Below the pieces are notes generated by a model. The model saw nothing but the letters and a program-made list of their open reading frames with translations, did not search any database and was not told the origin of the DNA. Of a stretch of DNA of 64,000 nt, positions 57,501 to 62,439 are shown piece by piece. Numbering within the stretch: the first letter of the stretch is position 1; each line of letters begins with the position of its first letter. The translations under genes were made by a program, and so were the position numbers. The stretch is from Lamellibrachia satsuma (taxonomy: Eukaryota; Annelida; Polychaeta; Sabellida; Siboglinidae): NCBI GenBank assembly GCA_033239005.1, contig BSQZ01000036.1:2146001-2210000 (forward strand). Direction: 5' to 3'.

Positions 57501-59353
57501 GTGTTTGTATACATTACATTGTTTTTTTTCTCCAAATAAAACTAAATGTTAATATAAAGCCAAAACATTTGAAATTACTTCAAATGCATTTGCAAATGTG
57601 TAACCAAAACATCTGCATTTGCATTTGAGTGTGACCCCAAACATTTGCATTTGCATTTGAATGTGTTCCTGGAAGATAGAATCTGAAACATTTCCATTTG
57701 CATTCGTTAACAAGCCTAATACATATACACACATGCATGCATGCAAGCATGCATGCATGCATGCGTGTGTGCATATTACTTGGCTATACACATGTCTATA
57801 CACATGTCTATACACATATTTGATTGTGTTAATGCTAGTACAGGGCCCTGTAGTGTGAATATGTTTAAAAATAGAATTGACAGATATATGATAAGGGCGG
57901 GCTACAAATAGATGATAAAATTGTTGGACTCTCGATAAGCCAACGGCTTCCTTGTCCACTTGCCATCTGGAACTTGTTGTTTGGGATGGCAATCTTTTTA
58001 ATTCACATGTCCCAATATTATAATAATCAGACAAACGAGAGCTGTACAGTGGTCAATAGGACTAATAGGGAGCAGCCGTGGTCTAGTGGTTAAGGTGTTG
58101 GACTCTAAATTCAAGGGTTGCGAGTTCAAGACCCACACTGGTCACGGTTCATTTTCGAAACTTAGGCAATTTCGTTTACCCTACTTTGCCTCAGTCTACT
58201 CAGCTGTAAATGAGTACAAACACTGTTTGGAAGGTACCTGCGATGGACTAGTGTCCCGTCCAGGAGAGTCAGTATAACTGCACTCTAAGTTGCTTCGCAC
58301 TATAGAAACCAGGTTTAAGCACTGGCCATATAAGCCTTCATGGCTTCCTAAGGCGTAATGCCTGGGGGATGACTTTACCTTACCTACCAATAGGACTAAT
58401 GCTTCACTGACTCTACAGCTATATTCATGGATCTCACCAAATAAAAAATAAAACATTTTACAGCATAGAGACCCTGTAGTTGCCTACATCCACATAAGCT
58501 AAACCAGTGGTGGACAAATAGAGGTTCAAAAATAGAAAGTAATTTGCTTAAAAATCATACCTATTGTTTCCTGTGAATGCATCGTTTTCTGCTTAACCTT
58601 ACTCGGCCTTTTCTTCACAAGGTTGGCAGTACTGTCTTCATCAAGAAGTTTAGCCAGGTGTGTTTGGTCAGTTTTCACCAACGCCTCAATAAATATGTCG
58701 AAAGCCTCTGGGCCTCGTTTTGGCAACAAGGACAACAACTCTGATGCTCTTGACCGGCCTTTGACTGGAAATACCTAATTAAGAGTACACATACTACATG
58801 ATTAGAGCAGTGATATTTTTGGAACTGACTTTTATTTAATGACACATGCTTCCTGCACTGTTTCATGAGAACACTTTGTAAACACGACCTGTAGCTAATG
58901 TAACTAGAGTAGTGTGGAGATAACAATTGATGTGAAAGAGACCCAGTGAAATAGCTATCGAATGGGGATGAGTCAATCTATGCAAAATATCAGAATCTTA
59001 GATTAATTCACACCACACTTCAATATTTAATTACCTAAGTACACATGCATATGTTTTGTGTAAGTTCTATCATGATGTCCCCAAGCAGTGAGATTGTGTT
59101 TGGATCTGCTCTAAAGGTGGACTATATTCCCCAGAATTTCATACATCGCCTTTGAATGCCTTTAAAATTAATGTAATATGTATAATTATTTATATTCTAT
59201 TTCTGTGATGTTTAAGCATACCTCTATTCTTTCCTTCATTTCATCTGTCAGTAGTTCTTCCCCTAGAGCAGCGAGCAGATCATCACCTACAAACAAATCT
59301 TTGATCAACGTAACTTGGTTCTTCCGTAGCTTTTTTCTGTGTGTATCGTCCAT
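26841..59353 (-). CDS. CASP2-like: caspase-2-like initiator caspase, 8 coding exons
   Basis: Joined exons: 59353-59222, 58774-58561, 51464-51409, 48348-48172, 38579-38363, 35398-35237, 32749-32640, 27005-26841. They sum to 1233 nt (410 residues plus stop). Every intron is GT..AG and all phases agree (0,1,0,0,1,1,0). Layout: CARD about 1-95; linker to about 138; p20 with Arg163, catalytic His220 (SHG) and Cys263 (QACRG); linker 266-309 with candidate cleavage Asp278 and Asp295; p10 with [10 protein letters not shown] (323-332) and LYFFPG near the end. The [11 protein letters not shown] block, the QACRGD form and the ADMI block before p10 are like caspase-2. Such proteases are activated by CARD-mediated clustering. 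The length is normal and no exon is broken, so the gene is probably functional. The model is inferred without transcript data. Confidence 0.93.
27008..27467 (-). repeat. 31-bp minisatellite abutting caspase exon 8 acceptor
   Basis: About 15 units of ACATAAGTAACAACAGTTTA plus CAGAGTTAGGG (plus strand). On the sense (minus) strand each unit contains CCCTAAC and lacks AG, so the whole 460 bases upstream of the exon 8 acceptor have no AG. Confidence 0.93.
27470..28136. other. intronic, no recognisable exon
   Basis: Contains a G10 run (27511), AATTAA-rich sequence (27770-27910) and no recognised element. Confidence 0.4.
28137..28994. mobile_element. non-autonomous TIR element with TTAGTTGAGCCA motifs
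   Basis: The left end GAAGGCAGTTTTAGTTGAGC and the complement of the right end GAAGGCACTGTTAGTTGAGC match over about 20 bases with two differences. The phrase TTAGTTGAGCCACC or its complement recurs several times inside (28168, 28500, 28530, 28800-28840). There is no coding content. The superfamily is unclear. Confidence 0.65.
29035..30420 (-). mobile_element. CR1-like LINE fragment with nested MITE
   Basis: Same family as 12.8-16.2 kb but more diverged and internally deleted. RT text at 29334-29035 includes [26 protein letters not shown] and [15 protein letters not shown] with an intact motif A aspartate. Endonuclease text at 30401-30201 includes [16 protein letters not shown] and GGGVILYI blocks. 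A TTAA MITE (29447-29942) interrupts the RT between motifs 0 and 1. Confidence 0.88.
29447..29942 (-). mobile_element. TTAA-target MITE, copy 3, inverted
   Basis: 496 bp flanked by TTAA at 29443-29446 and 29943-29946. When one TTAA and the element are removed, the flanks rejoin into the LINE sequence with no gap relative to 14250-14350, which proves insertion at TTAA. Ends: AACTGCTTCCTCAACTG and, on the other strand, AGGTGCTTAATTAATTC. Confidence 0.85.
30533..31557 (+). mobile_element. CR1-like LINE, 3' kilobase, very young
   Basis: 5'-truncated copy within caspase intron 7, opposite to the gene's strand. It is nearly identical to 12823-13845 in inverted orientation. It ends in the family's 3' UTR and two copies of AATCTTGTTA. 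Confidence 0.93.
30553..31458 (+). CDS. LINE ORF2 carboxy-terminal half (RT)
   Basis: 301 open codons starting at RT motif B ([20 protein letters not shown]), with intact FADD in [12 protein letters not shown], and ending RRAGYK. Compared with the 12.9-kb copy only about five residues differ, including D versus Y in the FADD box. The 5' half of ORF2 is absent, so it cannot be autonomous. Confidence 0.9.
   Translation: MSGVPQGSVLGPILFLIYINDLDDSITSNVLKFADDTKLFRKVNTDGDKQHLQNDLDRLVKWSEKWQMLFNFGKCKCLHTGHGNLNVNYKMGATVLGTTVKEKDLGVTISADMKVSEQCGIAASKGNQILGLIRRNITYKGKKLIIPLYKAIVRPHLEYCIQAWRPYRKKDIDTLERIQRRATKMIPELRDLSYEERLKECGLTTLETRRLRGDQIEVFKILNGYENIDRNMFFSLKKDSRTRGHEVKLVKDQCRLDIRKHSFSQRTVNEWNKLSTDCVTASSVNMFKNKVDTYIRRAGYK
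31558..32639. other. intronic, no recognisable element
   Basis: AT-rich caspase intron 7 sequence. At 32340-32410 a short stretch (TCTACTTCAATTTTCAGAAA) resembles the LINE RT motif A region, a possible tiny scrap. Confidence 0.4.
32640..32749 (-). CDS. CASP2-like: caspase exon 7 (p10 core)
   Basis: 110 nt, acceptor CTTTCTTCCAG|ACC, donor GAG|GTATAT. It encodes [20 protein letters not shown] then [16 protein letters not shown]. The RHSREGSWF block supplies the S1/S3 pocket arginine and tryptophan of caspases. Confidence 0.95.
32750..33599. other. intronic, no recognisable exon
   Basis: Caspase intron 6. At 33125-33182 a TAGGCTGGGGCAAGG...GGGGTAAGATGCCCC stretch can fold on itself and resembles the ends of small mobile repeats. 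Confidence 0.4.
33600..35192. mobile_element. TIR element, ends CCCAGATAGCAGG
   Basis: A perfect 13-base inverted terminal pair (CCCAGATAGCAGG at 33600 and its complement ending about 35192) bounds 1.59 kb. Interior palindromes are built on TTGGCCCAACGTTGGGCCAA (33783-33815 and 34978-35170). There are no transposase blocks, so it is non-autonomous. It lies within caspase intron 6, ending about 40 bases from the exon 6 donor. Target duplication was not seen. Confidence 0.7.
34905..34945. repeat. (ACGC)n microsatellite
   Basis: Short run of ACGC/CACG repeats inside the TIR element. Confidence 0.9.
35237..35398 (-). CDS. CASP2-like: caspase exon 6 (inter-subunit linker)
   Basis: 162 nt, phase 1 to 1, acceptor AATATTGTAG|ACAGC, donor CCGG|GTAAGG. 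The linker VQADSG and SISDSPD give candidate processing aspartates 278 and 295. The last residues, [12 protein letters not shown], form the first strand of p10. A TIR element ends about 40 bases past its donor. Confidence 0.92.
35430..37345 (+). repeat. dispersed repeat (copy of 2220-2510), split
   Basis: 35430-35541 matches 2220-2320 and 37155-37345 matches 2340-2510. About 1.6 kb between them includes the fold-back element at 35960-36830. It starts about 30 bases upstream of the exon 6 acceptor. Confidence 0.65.
35960..36830. mobile_element. long-TIR fold-back element with inner element
   Basis: 35960-36130 and the complement of 36650-36830 match over about 170 bases (for example TTTACTTTCTGACC, CCATGAAAACG, ACACATGT, GGTCAAACATTAC). 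Nested inside, 36137-36645 has its own inverted ends (CTTATGAAAATATA) and many CCATGGTA palindromes with TTTACC(A/T)G phrases. There is no coding content. Confidence 0.75.
37346..37674. other. intronic, no recognisable exon
   Basis: AT-rich caspase intron 5 sequence between the dispersed repeat and the CT tract. Confidence 0.4.
37675..38326. repeat. polypyrimidine (CCCTCTCTCTCTCC)n tract
   Basis: About 650 bases of pure C/T on the plus strand apart from one or two A and G interruptions, built from CCCTCCCCCTCTCTCTCT-type units. On the caspase sense strand it is polypurine with dozens of GGG runs and starts about 25 bases after the exon 5 donor. Confidence 0.97.
38363..38579 (-). CDS. CASP2-like: caspase exon 5 (catalytic His and Cys)
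   Basis: 217 nt, acceptor GTTGACTTGCAG|CAAATC, donor GGTG|GTGAGT. It carries both catalytic residues: [19 protein letters not shown] (His220) and [12 protein letters not shown] (Cys263). Two oddities flank it: a tandem copy of its own 5' end 77 bases upstream, and a 650-bp polypurine (sense) tract starting about 25 bases after the donor. Confidence 0.96.
38580..38700 (-). pseudogene. tandem duplicate of caspase exon 5 acceptor region
   Basis: A second copy of the acceptor and first ~50 bases of exon 5 lies 77 bases upstream: TTGATTTGCAG|GAAATC at 38656. It encodes [17 protein letters not shown], clearly related to [17 protein letters not shown] of the real exon. Reading from this acceptor into the real exon shifts frame and meets TGA after about 31 codons, so it cannot make a full protein. 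Confidence 0.8.
38770..40137 (-). mobile_element. L2/Rex1-like LINE fragment
   Basis: RT frames on the minus strand: 40137-39715 ([50 protein letters not shown]) and 39713-39492 ([27 protein letters not shown]). The carboxy-terminal scrap at 38964-38776 reads [15 protein letters not shown]. It is broken by shifts and 5'-truncated. The 3' end block ACAATCTCGTAATGTAT recurs as a stub at 45625-45660. Confidence 0.85.
40150..41500 (+). pseudogene. Gypsy pol fragment (integrase)
   Basis: The frame at 40392-40775 carries the integrase zinc region ([20 protein letters not shown] and [12 protein letters not shown]) and core start ([20 protein letters not shown]). Further text ([15 protein letters not shown] and [14 protein letters not shown]) follows in other frames to about 40985. 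Beyond that the carboxy-terminal part is degraded to about 41500. No LTRs are assigned. Confidence 0.85.
41725..42157 (+). repeat. 36-bp minisatellite, about 12 units
   Basis: The unit is TTTCTAGTTAGGTTTC followed by AAAATATTGAGTTTAATTTG. Units are nearly identical, the last few changing to ATTTAG. Because 36 is a multiple of three, a frame stays open and reads [12 protein letters not shown] over and over. About three more units lie at 45515-45612, beyond nested insertions, so it was one array. Confidence 0.95.
43061..44335 (+). pseudogene. Harbinger transposase, three exons, C-terminus lost
   Basis: Exons 43061-43279, 43727-43884 and 44179-44335 have GT..AG borders (CAG|GTAAGC, CC|GTAAGT, ATG|GTGAGT) and agreeing phases; together they give 178 codons. 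The first exon has [20 protein letters not shown]; the second has a helix-turn-helix ([15 protein letters not shown]); the third has the first catalytic Asp in [15 protein letters not shown] and [11 protein letters not shown]. The exon with the remaining D and E residues is absent, apparently replaced by a LINE stub, microsatellite and other sequence, so the copy is inactive. Confidence 0.85.
44400..44450 (-). mobile_element. CR1-like LINE 3' stub
   Basis: TTAACAAGATTAATAAGATA followed by GCCATC is the complement of the family 3' end seen at 12823-12850. It is a very short truncated insertion within the Harbinger. Confidence 0.6.
44628..44790. repeat. (TA)n microsatellite
   Basis: TA repeat with periodic TATTCATA interruptions, then TACA repeats. 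All frames over it are artefacts. Confidence 0.97.
45162..45221 (-). CDS. possible first exon of Harbinger second protein
   Basis: An ATG at 45221 opens 20 codons ending at a GTAAGA donor (AAAAAG|GTAAGA). Harbinger elements normally carry a second, Myb/SANT-like gene, often convergent. No SANT domain is visible here, so this is only a positional guess. Confidence 0.25.
45748..47514 (-). mobile_element. Gypsy element, truncated, with two LTR-like ends
   Basis: 45748-45937 and 47341-47514 are same-orientation relatives (TAGCTGTGGGGCC, CCCATTAGTTA-like and GGTAAGAACACT-like blocks) flanking minus-strand pol remains. The internal part is only about 1.3 kb, so gag, RT and RNase H are deleted. A further piece of the same LTR (TTGTGTGCTTG, GAGTGATA) appears at 38733-38790. 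Confidence 0.65.
46077..47230 (-). pseudogene. Gypsy integrase and pol C-terminus
   Basis: The frame at 46457-46077 is the pol tail ([17 protein letters not shown], then a basic end [13 protein letters not shown]). Upstream on the same strand, with stops, 46625-46565 reads ITPLWP then ANGEVERFM, the integrase block holding the catalytic Glu. Upstream of 46700 only short scraps remain. Confidence 0.75.
47862..48088. repeat. (TA)n microsatellite
   Basis: TA repeat with TACATGTA interruptions in caspase intron 4, starting 84 bases past the exon 4 donor. Confidence 0.97.
48172..48348 (-). CDS. CASP2-like: caspase exon 4 (start of p20)
   Basis: 177 nt, acceptor GTAATTGCAG|AAAG, donor GCTGAA|GTACGT. 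It encodes [20 protein letters not shown], then the [15 protein letters not shown] block whose Arg binds the P1 aspartate, and ends at DFTAE, the usual join to helix 3 of the caspase fold. A TA microsatellite begins 84 bases past the donor. Confidence 0.94.
48537..50710. repeat. 59-bp minisatellite, about 36 units
   Basis: The unit (plus strand) is CTTCTTATAGTTTTACTTAC, AGTGTTAAGTTGAACATGGC, AGTGTATTTGCGACATGTA. Sequence variants (CTTAC/CTAC, GCGAC/GCAAC/GTGAC) are interspersed in higher-order patterns. It lies in caspase intron 3, about 190 bases upstream of exon 4. On the sense strand most units contain CTGTAAGTAA, a 5' splice-site consensus. Confidence 0.96.
51055..51300 (-). mobile_element. 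degraded tRNA-derived SINE
   Basis: Blocks TATAGTGCAGTATCC, CTGCTCAAAGC and GGAAGCATTCA parallel the SINE body at 22720-22840. The tRNA-like head is poorly preserved. Confidence 0.6.
51409..51464 (-). CDS. CASP2-like: caspase exon 3 (prodomain linker)
   Basis: 56 nt with acceptor TTTTGTTATAG|CACC and donor CAG|GTTTGT. It encodes [18 protein letters not shown] after the split codon. It is the only segment found that links exon 2 (phase 1) to exon 4 (phase 0). It lies 44 bases from a TA microsatellite on its 5' side. This is the least certain exon because the linker is not conserved. Confidence 0.75.
51508..51610. repeat. (TA)n microsatellite
   Basis: TA repeat with two TATGCAATA interruptions, 44 bases upstream of the caspase exon 3 acceptor. 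Confidence 0.97.
51660..52260. other. intronic, no recognisable exon
   Basis: AT-rich caspase intron 2 sequence. Confidence 0.4.
52262..52628 (+). repeat. direct duplication, period about 233 bp
   Basis: 52262-52398 (ATGGATATGGCTGAGAGCAT... to ...ACTAAATAATTAT) recurs at 52496-52628 with a few differences. The 100 bases between are ATTGTATTCAACCAAT repeats. Confidence 0.9.
52900..53740 (-). pseudogene. KRBA2/SCAND3-like integrase protein, 3' half
   Basis: A minus frame from 53739 includes [20 protein letters not shown] (end of the integrase core), [17 protein letters not shown], an alanine run, and after a frame change [29 protein letters not shown] and a final GKGFVRCDC. This order is like KRBA2-type integrase-derived proteins. 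It is broken, and the segment between this part and 55150 is replaced by a LINE. Confidence 0.65.
53740..55150 (+). mobile_element. RTE-like LINE 3' part
   Basis: Begins at an RT palm-proximal position and runs through the family's end with tail GTAAAGTAAAGTAA. It lies between the two halves of the KRBA2-like relic. GTAGACCCATGG is present at the right junction and in about four tandem copies at the left, consistent with target duplication. The first 20 bases are also present inverted just outside, forming a perfect hairpin (53733-53784). Confidence 0.88.
53759..54806 (+). pseudogene. LINE reverse transcriptase fragment
   Basis: The first frame (53759-54244) has [37 protein letters not shown] and [13 protein letters not shown] (motif A). 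A stop (TGA) follows GTGV where the QG of motif B is expected. The second frame (54360-54806) has [10 protein letters not shown] (motif C), [23 protein letters not shown] and [13 protein letters not shown]. Further text to 55100 ([16 protein letters not shown], [11 protein letters not shown]) is degraded. The style matches the RTE-like family often found beside craniofacial-development-protein-2-like endonucleases. Confidence 0.88.
55150..55560 (-). pseudogene. KRBA2/SCAND3-like integrase protein, 5' half
   Basis: Minus-strand text in shifting frames: [20 protein letters not shown] then HGGRDRM (zinc-binding part), [40 protein letters not shown] and [10 protein letters not shown] (start of the catalytic core). 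The rest of the core, with its second Asp, is missing at the LINE insertion site. Confidence 0.7.
55570..56830. other. caspase intron 2, one exon-like segment
   Basis: 56496-56430 (minus) has AG and GTAAGT borders and 21 open codons, but phases do not fit the gene model. Otherwise there is AT-rich sequence with no element recognised. Confidence 0.4.
56831..57720 (+). mobile_element. hAT-like non-autonomous element, copy 1
   Basis: Ends resemble C(T)GGACTTGT at the left and ACAAGCCTA at the right. Both flanks inside are dense in ATTTGCAT/ATGCAAAT octamers. The middle (GAATCCACTTTCACAATGTG, GGCCTGGAACTGTGTGACTC) is homologous, inverted, to 61007-62152. No target duplication is evident for this copy. 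Confidence 0.65.
57846..58000 (+). mobile_element. CR1-like LINE 3' fragment
   Basis: [21 protein letters not shown] end of ORF2, then the family 3' UTR (TTGGACTCTCGATAAGCCAA, CTTGTCCACTTGCCATCTGG). It is most similar to the 23.7-24.1 kb copy. Confidence 0.85.
58070..58390 (+). mobile_element. tRNA-derived SINE
   Basis: Head: GTGGTCTAGTGGTTAAGG (box A) and GGTTGCGAGTTCAAGACC (box B) at tRNA-like spacing. A body with CCTGCGATGGACTAGTGTCC follows, and a TTACCTTACC tail. The head does not close a proper acceptor stem or end in CCA-compatible pairing, so it is a SINE and not a tRNA gene. Confidence 0.8.
58561..58774 (-). CDS. CASP2-like: caspase exon 2 (CARD carboxy half, linker)
   Basis: 214 nt, acceptor TTAATTAG|GTATTT, donor ATAG|GTATGA. 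It encodes [20 protein letters not shown] then [16 protein letters not shown], i.e. CARD helices 4 to 6, and a lysine-rich linker ([10 protein letters not shown]). A nearer AG at the TTTCCAG position would give the wrong frame, which decided the acceptor. Confidence 0.9.
58780..59220. other. caspase intron 1
   Basis: About 450 bases of AT-rich sequence between exons 1 and 2, with no element recognised. Confidence 0.6.
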
Positions 59354-59361
59354 CCTGGCAC
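59222..59361 (-). CDS. CASP2-like: caspase exon 1 (CARD amino half)
   Basis: The coding part is 59353-59222 (44 codons, phase 0 at the end). It encodes [33 protein letters not shown], i.e. CARD helices 1 to 3. The first downstream ATG of the frame is at 59353. An AG (59363-59362) just upstream makes an acceptor possible at 59361, so a 5' non-coding exon may lie further out. The donor is GAG|GTATGC. Confidence 0.9.
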
Positions 59362-59463
59362 CTGCAAACATACGACAGCTAATAATTACCCCATGTAACA
59401 AGTCCTAAATCATGGACAATAATTGACATAAGTAATAACATATTGATAGGTAAAAGCAAAAGT

Positions 59464-59965
59464 AAAAAGCAGGTAACACTGTCAGGGATTTTACCAGTTA
59501 TAGGAAGGAGGGGTCAGAGATGTCGAAATTGCCAGGGGAAGGCAATTAACATGCTAGTCCAGAAGCTATGTCGGGAAGCAGAACTTGGATTTGTGGGGAA
59601 GTTTTGTTGGGAGGACTGATATGTACATGAAGGATGGGCTTCATTTAAGTGGAAAGGGGGCAGCAGTAATTGCGGATGAACTGTCAGCAGCAGCAGACAG
59701 TGGCATGGGTAGCATAACAAATATTTTTGGTAGTAAACATTGTTTAAACTAGAAGCGCAGGAGGGTTACTCAGAGGTGCCTCAAGCAGAACAAGAGTACA
59801 GACAAAGCAATAACAAATCATCCGGAAAACATCTCTGAAACAGGTTATAGATGTATGTGTTTAAATGCAAGGAGCATAGTAAATAAGAAAAATTAATTAA
59901 ACATTATGGTAGAAGAGACTGATCCTTATATAATTGGTATAACCGAACCAAGGGCCAACATAGAC
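59464..59965 (+). mobile_element. CR1-like LINE copy A (ORF1 end/ORF2 start)
   Basis: Carries the last part of the SGNH ORF1 (DMYMKDGLHLSGKGAA-like), the stop preceded by TTTAAAC at 59743-59749, and the beginning of ORF2 in the -1 frame (EAQEGYSEVPQAEQE), then NARSIVNKK and IIGITEP blocks. It is cut off where copy B begins. Confidence 0.85.
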
Positions 59966-60565
59966 ATAACAGGTAATAAGAGTTATTCTGCAGCAGTGAT
60001 AGAGGGGGTGAGGAAGAGAGCGAGGGTGTTTGTGGGGGATTCGATAGTTAGGAAGACCAACAGAGTCTTAAACAAGGGAGATGATGTGGTGGTCTGCTTG
60101 CCTGGAGCCAAAATAGAGGCGATAACTGAGAGGGTAAAAAACATCGTAGGCTCGGGTAAGGGTGGATCTGTTTTAGTACACGTAGGGACAAATAACGTAG
60201 AGAGGGAGGGTACAACTGCCATAGTTAGGAAATATAGGCAGTTGGTCAGAACACTAAAACAGACGCGGGTTGAGCAGGTAATACTGTCAGGGATTTTACC
60301 TGTAATGGGCAGGAGGGGTCCCACATATCGAAATTGTCGGGGGATGGCAATTAACATGTTAGTCCAGAGGCTGTGTAGGGAAGAGGAAATTGGATTTGTG
60401 GATTTATGGGGAAGTTTTGTTGGGAGGGCAGATATGTACATGAAGGATGGGCTTCATTTAAGTGGAAAGGGGGCGGCAGTATTCGCGGACAAACTTTCAG
60501 CAGCAGTAGATAGCGACTTGGGTACAATGACAAATATTTTTAGAAGTAAACATTCTTTAAACTAG
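59966..60565 (+). pseudogene. LINE ORF1 with SGNH-esterase domain
   Basis: About 200 open codons: RVFVGDSIVRKTNR (block I Ser), VCLPGAKIEAITERVK (block II Gly), VHVGTNNVEREG (block III Asn) and MKDGLHLSGKGAAVFADKL (block V Asp/His). The domain is complete with all four signature residues. The amino-terminal part of ORF1 is missing. The reading frame ends SKHSLN-TAG, with TTTAAAC at 60556-60562. Confidence 0.85.
60556..60562 (+). promoter_or_regulatory. TTTAAAC slippery heptamer at ORF1 end
   Basis: Zero-frame codons are T TTA AAC TAG, the canonical X XXY YYZ layout for -1 ribosomal frameshifting. ORF2 is open in the -1 frame (LEVQGGYLEVSQAEQEA). The same heptamer is at 59743-59749 and, inverted, 15781-15787. 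Confidence 0.6.
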
Positions 60566-60579
60566 AAGTGCAGGGGGGT

Positions 60580-60955
60580 TACCTAGAGGTGTCTCAAGCA
60601 GAACAAGAGGCCACTAGCACAGATAAACCAATATCAAATCATCCAAAAAACATCTCTGAAAAAGTTTATAGATGCAAGGAGCATAGTAAATAAGAAAAAC
60701 GAATTAAACATTATGGTAGAAGATATTGACCCTCACATAATTGGTATAACTGAATCATGGGCCAACATAGATATAACAGATGCTGAATTAGGACTGACAG
60801 GATACGTAATGTTTAGGAGAGATCGAATAGGAAGAAGAGGAGGTGGAGTTATTTTATATGTTAAAGAATCTATTCAGGCTTATGAAATAAAACTAGAAAG
60901 GGAAGCAGATTGCGATGAAGCTGTTTGGTGCAAAATAGTTTCAGGAAATTAAAAA
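60580..60955 (+). pseudogene. LINE ORF2 start (endonuclease)
   Basis: After an internal deletion near 60665, it reads [40 protein letters not shown] and WCKIVSGN, the first ~100 residues of the APE endonuclease. A stop and the hAT-like insertion end it. Confidence 0.85.
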
Positions 60956-61006
60956 TTAACTGTTGGATTAGTTTACCGAAGTCCAAACACAAACAAAGTA
61001 TATCAG

Positions 61007-62152
61007 GCTTGTTAACAAATGCATGTCAACACATTTGAATAACAAATGTTTCACTTGATTCAATTGTAAATGCAAACGCGAATGCCATTTTCCAGGAACA
61101 CATGCAAATGTTTTGGGGTCACATTCAAATGCAAATGCCATTTTCCAGGAACACATGCAAATGTGTTGGGGTCACATTGCAAAGCAAATGCACTTGAATT
61201 AATTTTAAATGTTTTGGCTTTATATTAACGTTTTGTTTTATTTGGAGAAAAAAAAAATGTAATGTATACAAACACATTATTCATTTAATAAATACAGTAG
61301 TACATTATTGTAACCACTAAGTACCACTACATACCAGTCCCACTACATGAACATGTCTGTAGAGTCATACACTGAGTCACACAGTTCCAGGCCTACAGAG
61401 GTGGTGGAAATGGGAGGGAGGAATAGACAATTGACAGTTTACTGAGAACTATGGCAGGAAAGGCTAATCCTTCAGGTAGGCCAGCATGTAAGGGGAACCC
61501 AAGACAATAGAGTGTCCACTGGTGGGGTCACTGGGAAGATAACCTGGTGGATACTTACAGCTACCACTAATAACTCTCTGGCTGTAAATATTTAGGGCTA
61601 GCATTGTTAATGTTTACTCCTCCAATGAGCTGCCACCCCAAGCCATCCCAACAGTGCCAACACAACACAAGGGAGTAATTTGTCTGCATTGTTTGATTAG
61701 TTTCAACAGGTAATCTCTGAAGCCATCAACTTATAGACCAATTGGTCTTTCCATGTTGTATAACAGCTCAGGCATTAACCAGTTGACCTACAGAGCACTT
61801 TTTCAAAAAGAGCACATTGTGAAAGTGGATTCACAGGTCAGACAATGCTTTCATAATCTGCTGAGGATACTGCTCACAACAGAGCACTTTTTCCAACATG
61901 GCATGTTATGAAGTTGTGAAAGAGAATTTAACAATAACAATTACTCAAAGAATTACGCATGCATTTGATTGCACATTTGGTTGTGCATTTGACAAATCAA
62001 ATGTTTGTGGGTCGCATTCAAATGCAAATGCAAATGTTTAAGGTATGCATTCAAATGCAAATGCATTTACAATTTTCTTGAGGCATTTGAATGCATATTA
62101 AAATGCTCAACATTCAAATGTGCATTCAAATGCATTTGCTAACAAGTCTGCA
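61007..62152 (-). mobile_element. hAT-like non-autonomous element, copy 2
   Basis: Left end CAGGCTTGTTAACAAATGCA; complement of the right end CAGACTTGTTAGCAAATGCA. Flanks AAGTATAT and CAGTATAT differ by one base, consistent with an 8-bp target duplication. The left neighbour is LINE copy B, cut at this point. Subterminal regions have repeated ATGCAAAT octamers. There is no coding content. Confidence 0.7.

Positions 62153-62214
<62 letters not shown>
62153..62214. repeat. (TA)n microsatellite
   Basis: Pure TA repeat adjoining the hAT-like element. Confidence 0.97.
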
Positions 62215-62216
<2 letters not shown>

Positions 62217-62439
62217 CTCTGTCTGGGGGAGGGTCAATCTTCACCCAAACCTAGCCAGTCAAAAGCCCAAAAACAAAGGATGGTTGGTGTCAGGAAGGCA
62301 TCAGGCCATAAGAAAGCCCTGCCTCAATATCTAGCCAGTGACAATCCCATATATAGATAATCAGAGAAAGGATAGGATGTCCTCTGCCAAAAGAGACCAG
62401 CAGCACCCTCGCCCACATGCTGTGAGGGATCGACAAGGA

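Larger units (their letters stand above)
59966..61006 (+). mobile_element. CR1-like LINE copy B
   Basis: Starts inside ORF1, contains the full SGNH domain and the first part of the ORF2 endonuclease, and is cut by the hAT-like element at 61007. It sits head-to-tail directly after copy A and is closer to the 12.8-16.2 kb copy than copy A is. Confidence 0.88.

Noticed and set aside
58070..58150. tRNA gene
   Set aside because: Boxes A and B are present, but the stems do not pair and a SINE body and tail follow.
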